Counted from the stretch's first letter, positions 26,604-35,367 are shown. The stretch is DNA of 64,000 nt from RI-153 sp963752935 (GCA_963752935.1 CAVWAL010000010.1:1-64000); one strand, 5' to 3'. Notes: a model not told the origin generated them from the sequence alone. A program made the numbers and translations.

Positions 26604-27962
26604 ATGTCTTCCAAAAATCACACGCGGGATGCAGGGGATCGTTCCCCTCAGCTAGATAAAACGCAGCAATCGCAGACAAAGACCCGATTCCCTGCGCCTC
26701 TGTTCCTGCAGCGCGCCTACGAGGATCCTTCCACGTTGACGCCGGCGGATGTGAAACATCTACAGCGCACGATTGGCAACCGCGCCGTGATTGGCATTCT
26801 TTCCAGGCACACCGGGTTACAGACCAAGCTAAACCTTGGACCGGCGGGCGACCAATACGAACAGGAAGCCGACCGCGTCGCCGAGCAGGTAGTGCGCCAG
26901 ATCGACAGCGCTCCCGTCCAGCGCGTAGAAGACGAAGAAGAGCTCCAGATGAAGCCCCTCGACGCCGTCCAGCGCATTGAGGACGAAGAAGAGCTTCAGA
27001 TGAAGCCGCTGGCGGACAACATCAGCCGTGTGCAGCGCTCCGAGATATCGGCGCCCCCGATCCGCCGCGCCTTTATGATCCGTCGCGATTCAGTAGAAGA
27101 GGAAGAACTGCTCCAGGGCAAGTACAATCATGGGCCAGAAGGCGGCGAAGTCGATCCCACTGTCACCAGCCAGATCCAATCTGCACGCAGCGGCGGCAGA
27201 CCATTGGACGACTCGGTGCGCGGCTCAATGGAATCAGGCTTTGGCGCCGATTTCAGCGGTGTGCGGGTTCACAACGATTCTGAGTCTGCCAATCTGAACC
27301 GATCCTTGAATGCACGCGCCTTTACCGTCGGATCAGACATCTTTTTTGGCGGAGGTGAATACAATCCTGGCAGTAGTGGCGGCAAAGAACTACTCGCCCA
27401 TGAATTGACGCATACGGTGCAACAGGGCGCCGTGCAGGCAAGACGAACCTTCGAAAAGCCTGTTATTTCGGGGATCAGCGGATCTTTGGCCGCATTGCAA
27501 CGCGTCTTTGACGCCAATGATCCTGCTACATTCGATAACGACGGCGGACATGGTTACGGGGATCACGGCCCGCAGACAACCGAAGAGCAACACAAAACAC
27601 GCCTCAAAACAGGGACAGCCCCCTCGGGCCGTTCCGCAGACATCCCGCCCAGTTCCAGCAAATTCGCCTCGGTCGAGGTAATGAAATCAGCCATTGGCAA
27701 AGCGGTAACCGACGCCGCAAAAGACAGCGTCTCCAAAGGTTCAAAGCGCAGCAAGAAACGCATTACGCTGGCCTACAACATCAAGAACGCCGGCATCTCC
27801 TACCAACTCGATTCCAGTGATGCGAATAAGACAGCCCCTACCAACGTAGATTGGGTAGTCATCATTCTCGAACAGACTGGCGCGGGCAAGTGGGACAAAC
27901 AATACGACAAGATCATTACGATGTTCCCGTCGGCCACGGCCCCAGCACAACAAGATAATTAA
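26604..27962 (+). CDS. DUF4157 effector with C-terminal CdiA-type RNase-like toxin domain
   Basis: A 452-residue protein: shared N-terminal module (FLQRAYEDPSTLTPADVKHLQRTIGNRA), two QRVEDEEELQMKP-type units, DUF4157 with HELTH at 266-270, then a C-terminal domain of about 150 residues. This domain opens with DNDGGHGYGDHGPQTTEEQH and continues KTRLKTG and PPSSSKFASVEVMKSAIGKAV. The GGH...H...RL...SSKF arrangement resembles RNase A-like CdiA C-terminal toxins, with H316 and H321 as candidate catalytic residues. ATG 26604 is preceded by AGGAG; an upstream ATG at 26562 lacks an SD. A small acidic gene follows after 13 bases, as expected for immunity. Confidence 0.75.
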   Translation: MSSKNHTRDAGDRSPQLDKTQQSQTKTRFPAPLFLQRAYEDPSTLTPADVKHLQRTIGNRAVIGILSRHTGLQTKLNLGPAGDQYEQEADRVAEQVVRQIDSAPVQRVEDEEELQMKPLDAVQRIEDEEELQMKPLADNISRVQRSEISAPPIRRAFMIRRDSVEEEELLQGKYNHGPEGGEVDPTVTSQIQSARSGGRPLDDSVRGSMESGFGADFSGVRVHNDSESANLNRSLNARAFTVGSDIFFGGGEYNPGSSGGKELLAHELTHTVQQGAVQARRTFEKPVISGISGSLAALQRVFDANDPATFDNDGGHGYGDHGPQTTEEQHKTRLKTGTAPSGRSADIPPSSSKFASVEVMKSAIGKAVTDAAKDSVSKGSKRSKKRITLAYNIKNAGISYQLDSSDANKTAPTNVDWVVIILEQTGAGKWDKQYDKIITMFPSATAPAQQDN

Positions 27963-27975
27963 GGACCACAAACTG

Positions 27976-28377
27976 ATGGAAACCCAAAGCTTACGCGCAT
28001 TGCTCCTCGAACTGATGAAACTGGTCAACGAGAGGACGCCAGACGCAGACAGCATCGAAGAAGCAGACGACATTCTAGAAAACAACTATCTCGACGAAGA
28101 TGACAATGTACCTACCTGGCTGCTAGATATGTTCCAGGCGCTTGTGGAACAACGCCAGGCATCGACGACACCCATGACAACCGACAGTGGCGAGAACGCA
28201 TCCCCCACCAACTTCCTGGTCGAGATCCAAGATCTACTCGATATGGTGTGGGTGGAGTATGGCGAGTATTTCCTCATGCAGTTCCCAGCGATTGGGCTGG
28301 AAGCCAAAGTATCGGCAGAAGAGAACGCATACAGCGTTCGTAAGATCAGCGGCAAAGCAACGAAACATTCATCGTGA
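27976..28377 (+). CDS. Candidate immunity protein, acidic, family not recognised
   Basis: A 133-residue strongly acidic protein (runs such as EEADDILENNYLDEDDN), mostly helical by eye, with no known motif. AAGGA lies upstream of ATG 27976. It starts 13 bases after the RNase-like effector and ends in a GTGA overlap with a truncated phosphotransferase fragment. Position, size and charge fit an immunity protein for the upstream toxin (inference from context only). Confidence 0.5.
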   Translation: METQSLRALLLELMKLVNERTPDADSIEEADDILENNYLDEDDNVPTWLLDMFQALVEQRQASTTPMTTDSGENASPTNFLVEIQDLLDMVWVEYGEYFLMQFPAIGLEAKVSAEENAYSVRKISGKATKHSS

Positions 28378-28619
28378 ACATCGAACAACGCGATCAACTG
28401 CTGGCCTACCTGCGCCGGCACAGCCACATCGCCGCCGGTGAAGAGGTGACCATCACCCCGCTTGCCGGCGGCGTCTCCAATCGCACCGTCCTCGTGGAAC
28501 GGCCATCGGGCGAGGCCTGGGTGATCAAACAGGCGCTGGAGAAACTGCGTGTCGCTGTGGACTGGTTCAGCAGCCCCCAGCATATCCATCGCGAAGCTGC
28601 AGGCGTTGTCCAAGCATGA
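28374..28619 (+). pseudogene. Truncated 5' fragment of a phosphotransferase gene
   Basis: Eighty-one codons from GTG 28374 (overlapping the previous stop): IEQRDQLLAYLRRHSHIAAGEEVTITP-like N-lobe of an aminoglycoside/choline-kinase-type phosphotransferase, with the ATP-site strand AWVIKQALEKLRV. It then stops after HREAAGVVQA. The catalytic C-lobe is absent. Bases 28425-28581 are nearly identical to 29563-29719 in the longer copy downstream, whereas the first 17 codons are only similar. It is a remnant left of the tumE/tumA insertion or of a duplication. Confidence 0.8.
28425..28581 (+). repeat. 157-bp direct repeat, left copy
   Basis: Matches 29563-29719 with one mismatch (28438 G versus 29576 A), at a constant offset of 1138 bases; similarity then decays over about 26 more bases. 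The two copies flank the tumE/tumA cassette. Confidence 0.9.
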
Positions 28620-28628
28620 GCAAATCTA

Positions 28629-29012
28629 CTACTCTACCCGTACGAGCCTCTCAATTTCAGCCAGGATCTGGGCGAACGTAGGAGCGAGAGATTCGATGAT
28701 GTTCTCTTCGCTGCCGTCATGTTTGTGATGGGGAAAGGTCGAGATGTGAGGATGGTGCTCGACGTTGTCATACCGAAAGAGGATCTGCTGCCCGGCATCC
28801 ATATAGTGGTATGAATACATGAGACGTTCTGGCCCATCTTCGAAATCAACATACTCGCGGAAGTGAAGCAGCGTTTCATCGCGAAAGATAAGGCTTCCAC
28901 GGACATACCCCGCTTCCTCGCCGCGCTTGCCAAAGTGAATGTCCGAACTGATGACAATCGGACTGCTCGCGATGGCGTCTTGAATCTGGGCAAAGTAGGT
29001 TTCAATCGACAA
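28629..29012 (-). CDS. tumE: TumE-family toxin of a type II toxin-antitoxin system
   Basis: A 127-residue protein with the TumE signature: GYVRGSLIFRDETLLHFREY, YSYHYMDAGQQILFRYDNVEHH and STFPHHKHDGSEENIIES. The HH/PHHKH cluster is the family's conserved core. It lies downstream of, and overlaps by 11 bases, the TumA-like antitoxin gene, the usual antitoxin-first order. The biochemical activity of the family is not settled in my knowledge. It sits between two copies of a phosphotransferase fragment, on the opposite strand, which marks the pair as inserted cargo. Confidence 0.88.
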   Translation of the reverse strand: MSIETYFAQIQDAIASSPIVISSDIHFGKRGEEAGYVRGSLIFRDETLLHFREYVDFEDGPERLMYSYHYMDAGQQILFRYDNVEHHPHISTFPHHKHDGSEENIIESLAPTFAQILAEIERLVRVE

Positions 29013-29292
29013 TTTGGATCCTCTGCAGCCGTACCAGCCGACTCTTCAGGCGGGTGAGCAGTTTGAATTCGCCGTACCAATCGTCGAAATCGTCTGAATG
29101 CCTCAATCGGTTTTGGGTGAATGCAGCCACGAATTCCTCTGTCGAAAGATGATAGGCTTCTTCAAAAGTAGTAAGCTTCGACTGTGTCTGGCGAATGGCG
29201 ATCTGGAGCACCCGTCCTTTTTCTGATAGGGCAGATTCAACCGATCCTCGCAGGGAAAGTTCGTCCGGCGATGTGAGCGTGATTTGAGACAT
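29002..29292 (-). CDS. tumA: TumA-family antitoxin
   Basis: A 96-residue helical acidic protein upstream of tumE. The segment LTTFEEAYHLSTEEFVAAFT, then HSDDFDDWYGEFKLLTRLKSRL, matches the FE..Y..s..eF...f....d..eW pattern of TumE-partner antitoxins. A GAAAGAG lies before ATG 29292. Translation of the toxin is probably coupled through the 11-base overlap. Confidence 0.8.
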   Translation of the reverse strand: MSQITLTSPDELSLRGSVESALSEKGRVLQIAIRQTQSKLTTFEEAYHLSTEEFVAAFTQNRLRHSDDFDDWYGEFKLLTRLKSRLVRLQRIQIVD

Positions 29293-29499
29293 AATTCACT
29301 CTTTCGGGAGCGATGCTGCTACAGTTATATTGCCATTTTCAACACCAATGCTGCTACTCTAACACACGGATTTCTGTAGGGCAATCAGCGAAGAAATCGT
29401 ATGCGAACACTCGCATGAACTGGACAAGTGCGCCACGCTGCGTAGAATGCATAGAAATGCCTACCCTTGTCTACCTTACGCTCCCAAAGTAACGGCACT

Positions 29500-30522
29500 G
29501 TGAATTCAACTTTTGATATTGAACAACCCGCTCGGTTGCAAGATTATTTGATTCAGCGTCATCACATCGCCGCCGATGAAGAGGTGACCATCACCCCGCT
29601 TGCCGGCGGCGTCTCCAATCGCACCGTCCTCGTGGAACGGCCATCGGGCGAGGCCTGGGTGATCAAACAGGCGCTGGAGAAACTGCGTGTCGCTGTGGAC
29701 TGGTTCAGCAGCCCCCAGCGTATCCACCGCGAGGCGGCCGGGATACGGGCGCTCTGGCCGATCTGCTGCCGCCAGGATCGGTGCCCAACCTCATCTTCGA
29801 GGATCACGAACAGCACCTGCTCGCCATGGACGCCGTGCCGCAACCCCACGCCAATTGGAAGAGCATGCTTCTGGCCGGCGATCTCGTCCCCGATCACGTG
29901 GAACAGTTCGCTCAGATGCTGGGCGCCATGCATGCTCATTCCGCCAAAAAACTACACGAACTGGCTCCGATCTTCGGCGACCGGACCTTCTTTGAGACGC
30001 TACGGCTGGAGCCATATTACCTGTACACAGCCGACCGGCACCCGGCAGTTGCCGACTTCTATACGCAACTGGTGGCAGAGACCCGCGCCCAATCACTGGC
30101 CCTCGTCCACGGCGACTACAGCCCCAAGAATGTGCTCGTCTACGCCGGGCGGCTGGTGTTGCTCGACCACGAGGTGATCCACTGGGGCGATCCCTGCTTC
30201 GATTTGGGCTTTTCGTTCACGCACCTCCTCAGCAAAGCGCATCACGTAGCCGCGCACCGCCAGGCGTTCATCGAGGCGGCGCAACACTATTGGCAGGTCT
30301 ATGTAGAACAGCGCCGCCGATCTCGCCGTCCTGGATGGTTTCGAGCCGCGCGCGGTGCGCCACACGCTGGCCTGTCTGCTCGCCCGTGTCGATGGACGTT
30401 CACCGCTGGAATATTTGACATCGCCCGAGAAGGAGCGCCAGCGACGCCTCGTCCTGGCGCTGATGGCCGACCCACCCACCGCCGTACCCGATCTGATCCA
30501 CGCCTTCCACCAAGGACTATAA
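29500..30522 (+). pseudogene. APH/choline-kinase-like phosphotransferase with two frameshifts
   Basis: About 340 codons if repaired. N-lobe from GTG 29500 (or TTG 29467) to HREAAGIRAL. A frameshift near 29750 follows (TG gained or one base lost), then ADLLPPGSVPNLIFEDHEQH to YWQVYVEQ. A second frameshift lies near 30315, then AADLAVLDGFEPRAVRH to HAFHQGL with TAA at 30520-30522. Kinase landmarks in the middle frame are LVHGDYSPKNVL (catalytic loop) and LVLLDHEVIHWGDPCFDLGF (metal-binding Asp). The stop is three bases before the enolase-like gene, so kinase and enolase-like protein were an operon. Genuine decay or consensus error are both possible. Confidence 0.8.
29563..29719 (+). repeat. 157-bp direct repeat, right copy
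   Basis: Partner of 28425-28581. It lies inside the N-lobe coding region of the longer phosphotransferase copy. Near-identity at DNA level while the flanking 5' codons differ points to recent duplication or gene conversion. Confidence 0.9.
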
Positions 30523-30525
30523 CCG

Positions 30526-31896
30526 ATGCCTGTGATGCAGTCTCTACGCGCCCTGGAGATCCTCGACAGCCGGGGCCGCCCCACTGTGCAAGCCACCTGC
30601 ACCCTCTCCGACGGCACAATGGCGTCGGCATCGGTGCCATCGGGTCGCTCCACCGGCCTGGCCGAGGCGCTGGAATTGCGCGACGGCGATCCCAGGCGCT
30701 ATGGCGGTCTCGGTTGCCGCAAAGCCGTCGATCACGTCAACACTGTCATTGCGCCGGCACTGATCGGCGCAGACCTCATCGATCAGGCCACCCTGGACCG
30801 CGTGCTATGCGAACTGGACGGCACACCCAACAAGTCGCGGCTGGGCGCTAATGCAATCCTGGCCGTTTCGCTTGTCTTTGCGCGGGCACACGCCCGTCAA
30901 CGCGGGGTAGCGCTCTACCGTCATTTTGCCGACATACTGGGGATTGAGCCGAAGCTGCCCGGCCTTACCATCAACCTCTTCAGCGGCGGCAAACACGCCG
31001 AAGCGCAGGTCGCCATCCAGGACGTGCTGATTGCACCGCAAACCGATTCAATCGCCGACGGGCTGTCCATGATGTACGCCATTTACCAGTCCGCCGCCAC
31101 CCTGATCAAGGAGAAGTATGGCATGCGCGCCCTCACCGCCGACGAGGGCGGATTGGCCCCACCCGCGCCCAACGATGAGGTTCTATTGGCCGATGCTGTC
31201 GAGGCGATTGAGCGCGCCGGGTATCGTCCGGGCCAGGATGCCAAACTGGCGCTCGATGTGGCGTCGAGTCACTTTTACCGCGACGGGCGCTATCATCTGC
31301 AGGGGCAGATTTTGTCTGGCCGGGAAATGGTGGATCTGCTGCTTGACTGGAGCCGCCGCTATCCCCTGGTGAGCATTGAGGACGGGCTGGCCGAAGAGGA
31401 CTGGCCGCACTGGGCCTCTCTGCAACGCCAAATCGAAGGGACACGTGTCCTCGGTGACGATCTACTCTGCACCAACCCGGCGCGCATCGCTCATGCCATC
31501 GAGCAGAAAGCGGCCAACGCCCTGCTGCTCAAAGTCAACCAGATCGGTACGCTCAGCGAAGCCGCCGAGGCCTATCGCCTCGCCCGCGCCGCCGGTTGGC
31601 AAGTGGTGATCAGCGCCCGCAGCGGCGAAACCGAAGACAACTGGCTGGGCGATCTCGCCACGGGCTGGGCAGGGGACTACATCAAGGTGGGGTCCATTAC
31701 GCAGTCGGAGCGGTTGGCCAAGTACAATCGGCTGCTGGAGATCGAGGGAGACAGACCGACATTTCGCCAAAACCTCGGAAGCAGTCGACGCAGACTGGGC
31801 TGTCTTGACATTTGTCCCGCGGCTCTTCAGTCACCGCCACTCGTACAGATCCTCGCGCATGCGTGCGCGCTGAATACGCCTGCGGTCCGCGGCTGA
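30526..31896 (+). CDS. Enolase paralogue with altered active-site histidine
   Basis: A 456-residue enolase-family protein. Conserved: SVPSGRSTGLAEALELRD (loop 1), GGKHAEAQVAIQD, TADEGGLAPP (E207), LALDVASSHFY, SIEDGLAEEDW, LGDDLLCTNP, LLKVNQIGTLSEA (K336) and YIKVGSITQSERLAKYN. Changed: the canonical SHRSGETED reads SARSGETED (A364 in place of His), and the QEF glutamate is Asp. It may therefore not be the glycolytic enzyme but act on a related phospho-acid, perhaps made by the kinase upstream (inference). The last 35 residues run beyond the family end and overlap the opposing M81 gene, so the true 3' end may be shorter. Confidence 0.8.
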   Translation: MPVMQSLRALEILDSRGRPTVQATCTLSDGTMASASVPSGRSTGLAEALELRDGDPRRYGGLGCRKAVDHVNTVIAPALIGADLIDQATLDRVLCELDGTPNKSRLGANAILAVSLVFARAHARQRGVALYRHFADILGIEPKLPGLTINLFSGGKHAEAQVAIQDVLIAPQTDSIADGLSMMYAIYQSAATLIKEKYGMRALTADEGGLAPPAPNDEVLLADAVEAIERAGYRPGQDAKLALDVASSHFYRDGRYHLQGQILSGREMVDLLLDWSRRYPLVSIEDGLAEEDWPHWASLQRQIEGTRVLGDDLLCTNPARIAHAIEQKAANALLLKVNQIGTLSEAAEAYRLARAAGWQVVISARSGETEDNWLGDLATGWAGDYIKVGSITQSERLAKYNRLLEIEGDRPTFRQNLGSSRRRLGCLDICPAALQSPPLVQILAHACALNTPAVRG

Positions 31897-33310
31897 TGGC
31901 ACAGGCGCCGGGGGTGTCGACCTCGATGATGCGTCGGCTAACCGGTTCGTAGGCGGCACGAGGAGCGACCGCACCCTTCGCCACCAGGATCTTCTGCTGT
32001 TCGGGCACAATGCCCACAGATGTGAGCTGGTGGATGCTAAACGGGGTGGTGCGACGGCTGTTGAGCAGGAGCAGACCGGCGCGCTCGCCATCGTCCCCGC
32101 GCACCGCGACGACCGCACTCAGCCCCTGGTCGATGAAGCGCGCCCCGCCGTGCCGGCGTTCGGTCTCTTCATAGCGGCCATCGCTCAGGGTGCGTACTTT
32201 GCCCTGAATGGCCACAGGCGCACCGTGTTCGTTGTCCGTCTTGCCGCCGACCATGAGATCGACCTCCCCACCGATCCCGGCGGCAAGACATTGCTGCACG
32301 GCTTCGGGATCGTAGAGGGCGACTACCCAGCCCGTGGCTTTCTGGCGCACTAACTCGGCGAGGATGACGGTGGCGTCGCCTGCACTGCCGCCGCCGATGT
32401 TGTCGCCCAACTCGAAGAGCGCCACCGGCGTTGCGGTACTTTCCATCGCCATCTTCACCGCCGCCGCCGCATTGGGCACATTGGGGATCAGTTGGTCGCG
32501 CACGTCCCACATCATAGCGGCGAGGCGGTCAGCCTGGCGCTGGGCCAGTTCGGGATCATTGTCGGTGACGACGACGATGGACGGCCCCATGGCGGGGACA
32601 TCGGCGTATTGGTAGCCTGCGGCGATGCTGCAGGCCAGGATGCCGGGCTGATCCTCAAGGGCGATGGCGGCCTGCATCAACGGCTGCATGGGCGCTTTGC
32701 TCGTGTTGTGAAAGGCGATGTTGAAGAGCAAATTGGGCTTGGCAATGGCCTGCGTCGGCTTGACGTCGCCTCGGATCGTACGGGCCAGGATGTGCGCTGC
32801 CTGCATCCCCCGCTCGCGCTGATCGATGTGCGGATTGGTCTTGTAGATGATCAGCGCCGTGGCATCGCGCACCAATTCTTCGTTGACGTTGCCATGATAG
32901 TCGTGGGTCACGACGACGGGGAAGTCAGGACCGACCAGTTCACGCACACGGCGCACGGTTTCGGCATCGGCCTGGGGGTAGTGTTCGGCCACCATCGCCC
33001 CGTGCAGCGCCAACAGCAGACCATCGCAGGTCTCTTTGGCAGCCCGCAGCGCGTCGAGAAGTTCGCCTACCAGGGTTTCATAGGTCTCGCGCGTCAACGC
33101 CCCGGCAGGGGTGGCGTTGGCCGAGAGGAGCGGCGTCATCTCATAGTCGTACTCCTCGGCGGCGGCGATATAGCCGGCCACTTCGTGGAAGGTGGGCGCG
33201 TAGACGCGGATCAGATCCTGGCCGCGATGGACGCTGAATTCATTCAGTGTGGTGGGGAAGGCGGCAAACGTATTCGACTCGTGGGTCAGTGAAGCAATGG
33301 CAATGCGCAT
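31697..33310 (-). CDS. M81 family (MlrC-like) metallopeptidase
   Basis: Open frame of 537 residues. The N-terminus RIAIASLTHESNTFAAFPTTL, LLLALHGAMVAEHYPQADAE, VVTHDYHGNVNEELVRDATALIIYKTNPHID, NIGGGSAGDATVIL and VDLMVGGKTDNEHGAPV are all MlrC/M81 signatures. The proteins cleave amide bonds, as in linearised microcystin, and bind zinc through the early His/Asp residues. The tail after DTPGACA is odd: the next frame gives RRIQRARMREDLYEWR and a TGA at 31831, a normal M81 end. A one-base frameshift near 31885 probably makes the annotated frame run on to 31697, into the enolase-like gene. Confidence 0.82.
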   Translation of the reverse strand: MRIAIASLTHESNTFAAFPTTLNEFSVHRGQDLIRVYAPTFHEVAGYIAAAEEYDYEMTPLLSANATPAGALTRETYETLVGELLDALRAAKETCDGLLLALHGAMVAEHYPQADAETVRRVRELVGPDFPVVVTHDYHGNVNEELVRDATALIIYKTNPHIDQRERGMQAAHILARTIRGDVKPTQAIAKPNLLFNIAFHNTSKAPMQPLMQAAIALEDQPGILACSIAAGYQYADVPAMGPSIVVVTDNDPELAQRQADRLAAMMWDVRDQLIPNVPNAAAAVKMAMESTATPVALFELGDNIGGGSAGDATVILAELVRQKATGWVVALYDPEAVQQCLAAGIGGEVDLMVGGKTDNEHGAPVAIQGKVRTLSDGRYEETERRHGGARFIDQGLSAVVAVRGDDGERAGLLLLNSRRTTPFSIHQLTSVGIVPEQQKILVAKGAVAPRAAYEPVSRRIIEVDTPGACAISRGPQAYSARTHARGSVRVAVTEEPRDKCQDSPVCVDCFRGFGEMSVCLPRSPAADCTWPTAPTA

Positions 33311-33433
33311 GGACGAGATCCTTTGGTGGTAAGTTGCCCTTTCGAGTGATTGTCCTTAGAATGGTAGCAGTCCCGAGGAATGATGCCAAATTCACATTTT
33401 GTCCCCGAATCACTCATCCACAAGGAGCGCATC

Positions 33434-33961
33434 ATGGCATTTGAGGTCAAGAAACGCGGCAAAATCACCTATTACTATCAGGGCGAGGATCCAGTGTTGT
33501 CGGCGCTGGTCACCGAGGAACAGCCCGATGGCGATTTGAAGATCTACTTTTCAGGCTTAACCGGTGGCTTTTCGGCCGCCAGCGTACTGGGGCTAGAGAC
33601 CGTCACCTATATGGAGCCGGAGATCGAGATTCCGCTGGTTTTTCGCTGCTGGGAAAAGTGGTTGCGCGATGCTTCTATCTGTGATAGCATTGCCGACGTG
33701 GATTTTATCGAGGTCCATGCCTTTGGATGCCAGCCCAAATCTCCTCATCCGCTGGTCGATCCCGAAGGATATGTGAAGGAGCAGGAAAGACTGCGCCAGG
33801 CCTATCGCAAGGCCTATGCAGGTTTCTTCAAAGAGAATTGCCCCGACAATGGCGTTCCGGCTCGCTTTACTGTGCACGTGGTCGACGTGCCGGATCGGGC
33901 AGCGTCTTACGAATTTTATGCGACAGCCCTCTATCAACAGTCGCTAAATGCATCCTCTTAG
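33434..33961 (+). CDS. Uncharacterised protein, possibly RidA/YjgF-like
   Basis: A 175-residue protein. AAGGAG lies seven bases before ATG 33434. Weak hints of the RidA fold are IYFSGLTGG (RidA has a yfSGQt strand) and the C-terminal VPARFTVHVVDVPDRAASYEFYATA (RidA has pARttv.v..lP....vEi.aiA). The middle part, with VFRCWEKWLRDASICDSIADVD, is longer than in RidA. It lies alone between the M81 gene (divergent) and the amidohydrolase. The role is unknown; RidA-like imine hydrolysis is a guess. Confidence 0.5.
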   Translation: MAFEVKKRGKITYYYQGEDPVLSALVTEEQPDGDLKIYFSGLTGGFSAASVLGLETVTYMEPEIEIPLVFRCWEKWLRDASICDSIADVDFIEVHAFGCQPKSPHPLVDPEGYVKEQERLRQAYRKAYAGFFKENCPDNGVPARFTVHVVDVPDRAASYEFYATALYQQSLNASS

Positions 33962-34082
33962 CGATTGAGTATTCCCCAGGTCAGCTTGATCTGTGTCCAC
34001 AATGCCAGATCAAGTTCGTGTGATCGCCTATCAACTGTTACCGATGCCCACAGGGCAACTCATCGATGAAACTGGTGAAACC

Positions 34083-35294
34083 ATGAGTCAGGGAACCCAG
34101 TATGACTTGTTGCTTAAGAATGGTCATACCGTCTGTCCAAAGAACGGCATTGATGGACACCGCGATGTAGCGATCAAAGACGGCAAAATCGCCGCCATCG
34201 ATGCGGACATTGATCCCGGCCTCGCCGCACAGGTCGTCGACGTCAGCGGGCACCTTGTCACGCCCGGTCTGATCGATATACACGTGCATGTTTATCATAC
34301 GCGTGAGCCTGAAGGGCTAAGCGTGATGGCCGATTCACACTCGTTCCGCTCGGGCGTCACCACGATGGTGGATACGGGCACAGCGGGAGCACGTCACTTT
34401 CTTCACTTCAAACGCACCGTGATTGACCTTTCGAAAACACGCATCTTCGCCTTCATCAACATCGTAGACCAGGGCATGATCGGTGATTTCGAGCAAGATC
34501 CACGCAACATGGATCCCGAACTCGCCGCCTCCATCGTCATGGCCTACCCCGATGTCTGCGTCGGCATTAAGACGGCTCACTACTGGACCAAACTGCCCTA
34601 CGACGATCTGCATACGCCCTGGGCTGCGGTGGACAGGGGTCTCGAAGCCAGCAAACTGTGCGGCAAACCGTTGATGGTCGATTTCTGGCCGCGGCCCGAG
34701 CGTACCTATCCAGAGTTGATCCTGCAAAAGATGCAGCCGGGAGACATCCATACGCACGTCTTCGCCCAACAGTTCCCCGTGTTGGATGAGCAGGGCAAAC
34801 CCGCCGGGTATATGTTCGAGGCGCGCGACCGGGGCGTCATTTTTGATCTGGGTCACGGAGCGGGAAGCTTCTGGTTCCGGCTGGCGCAGCCTGCCATCCA
34901 GGGTGGCTTTGTACCCGATTCGATCAGCACGGATCTACACGTGCGCAACATCCACGGTGTCGTGGTGGACATGCTGACGACGATGAACAAGGTGCTCAAC
35001 ATGGGCGTGCCGCTGAATGAGGTAATTCGTCTTTCCACATGCAACCCGGCTCAGGAGATCGGCCATCCAGAGTTGGGCCATCTCTCGGTGGGCGCAGAGG
35101 CCGACATCGCCGTCCTTGATTTGAAAGAGGGTGAGTTCGGCTTCATCGACTGCGGCAAAGCCAAACTCAAGGGCAGCCAAAAACTCGACTGTGTCATGAC
35201 GTTGCGCGCCGGAGAGATTGTCTACGATCCCAGCGGGCTAAGCATGCCGGAATGGCCGGACGCGCCGGCAGCCTATTGGACGATCCGACACTAG
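34083..35294 (+). CDS. EF_0837-type amidohydrolase/deacetylase
   Basis: A 403-residue metal-dependent hydrolase of the amidohydrolase superfamily. The N-terminal beta sandwich YDLLLKNGHTVCPKNGIDG leads into the metal-binding HxH motif GLIDIHVHVYH, then later barrel residues IKTAHYW and DIHTHVF, and the late Asp in SISTDLHVRN. These match the EF_0837/AHA_3915 subgroup, whose genes commonly neighbour a SelA-like PLP enzyme, exactly as here (38930). It would remove an acyl or carbamoyl group from an amino-sugar-like or amino-acid substrate imported by the ABC system downstream. The frame is open from 33993; ATG 34083 fits the family start but has only a weak SD. Confidence 0.8.
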   Translation: MSQGTQYDLLLKNGHTVCPKNGIDGHRDVAIKDGKIAAIDADIDPGLAAQVVDVSGHLVTPGLIDIHVHVYHTREPEGLSVMADSHSFRSGVTTMVDTGTAGARHFLHFKRTVIDLSKTRIFAFINIVDQGMIGDFEQDPRNMDPELAASIVMAYPDVCVGIKTAHYWTKLPYDDLHTPWAAVDRGLEASKLCGKPLMVDFWPRPERTYPELILQKMQPGDIHTHVFAQQFPVLDEQGKPAGYMFEARDRGVIFDLGHGAGSFWFRLAQPAIQGGFVPDSISTDLHVRNIHGVVVDMLTTMNKVLNMGVPLNEVIRLSTCNPAQEIGHPELGHLSVGAEADIAVLDLKEGEFGFIDCGKAKLKGSQKLDCVMTLRAGEIVYDPSGLSMPEWPDAPAAYWTIRH

Positions 35295-35367
35295 TAAATC
35301 CCGGCCGAAATACAACGACACTCTCTACCAGGGGTACAAACGCCATATTTCCGCCGTGGTATCTACG
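35293..35367 (+). repeat. 75-bp palindromic repeat
   Basis: AGTAAATCCCGGCCGAAAT at the left end and ATTTCCGCCGTGGTATCTAC at the right end can pair as a stem; CTCTACCAGGGG lies in the middle. The copy at 45482-45556 is inverted and the one at 9501 is degenerate. This copy starts inside the amidohydrolase stop codon and ends 25 bases before the permease start. Confidence 0.75.

Noticed and set aside
28425..29719. 157-bp repeats as attachment sites of an integrative element
   Set aside because: No integrase or tRNA target is present, and the repeats are coding sequence of a phosphotransferase; duplication or conversion is simpler.
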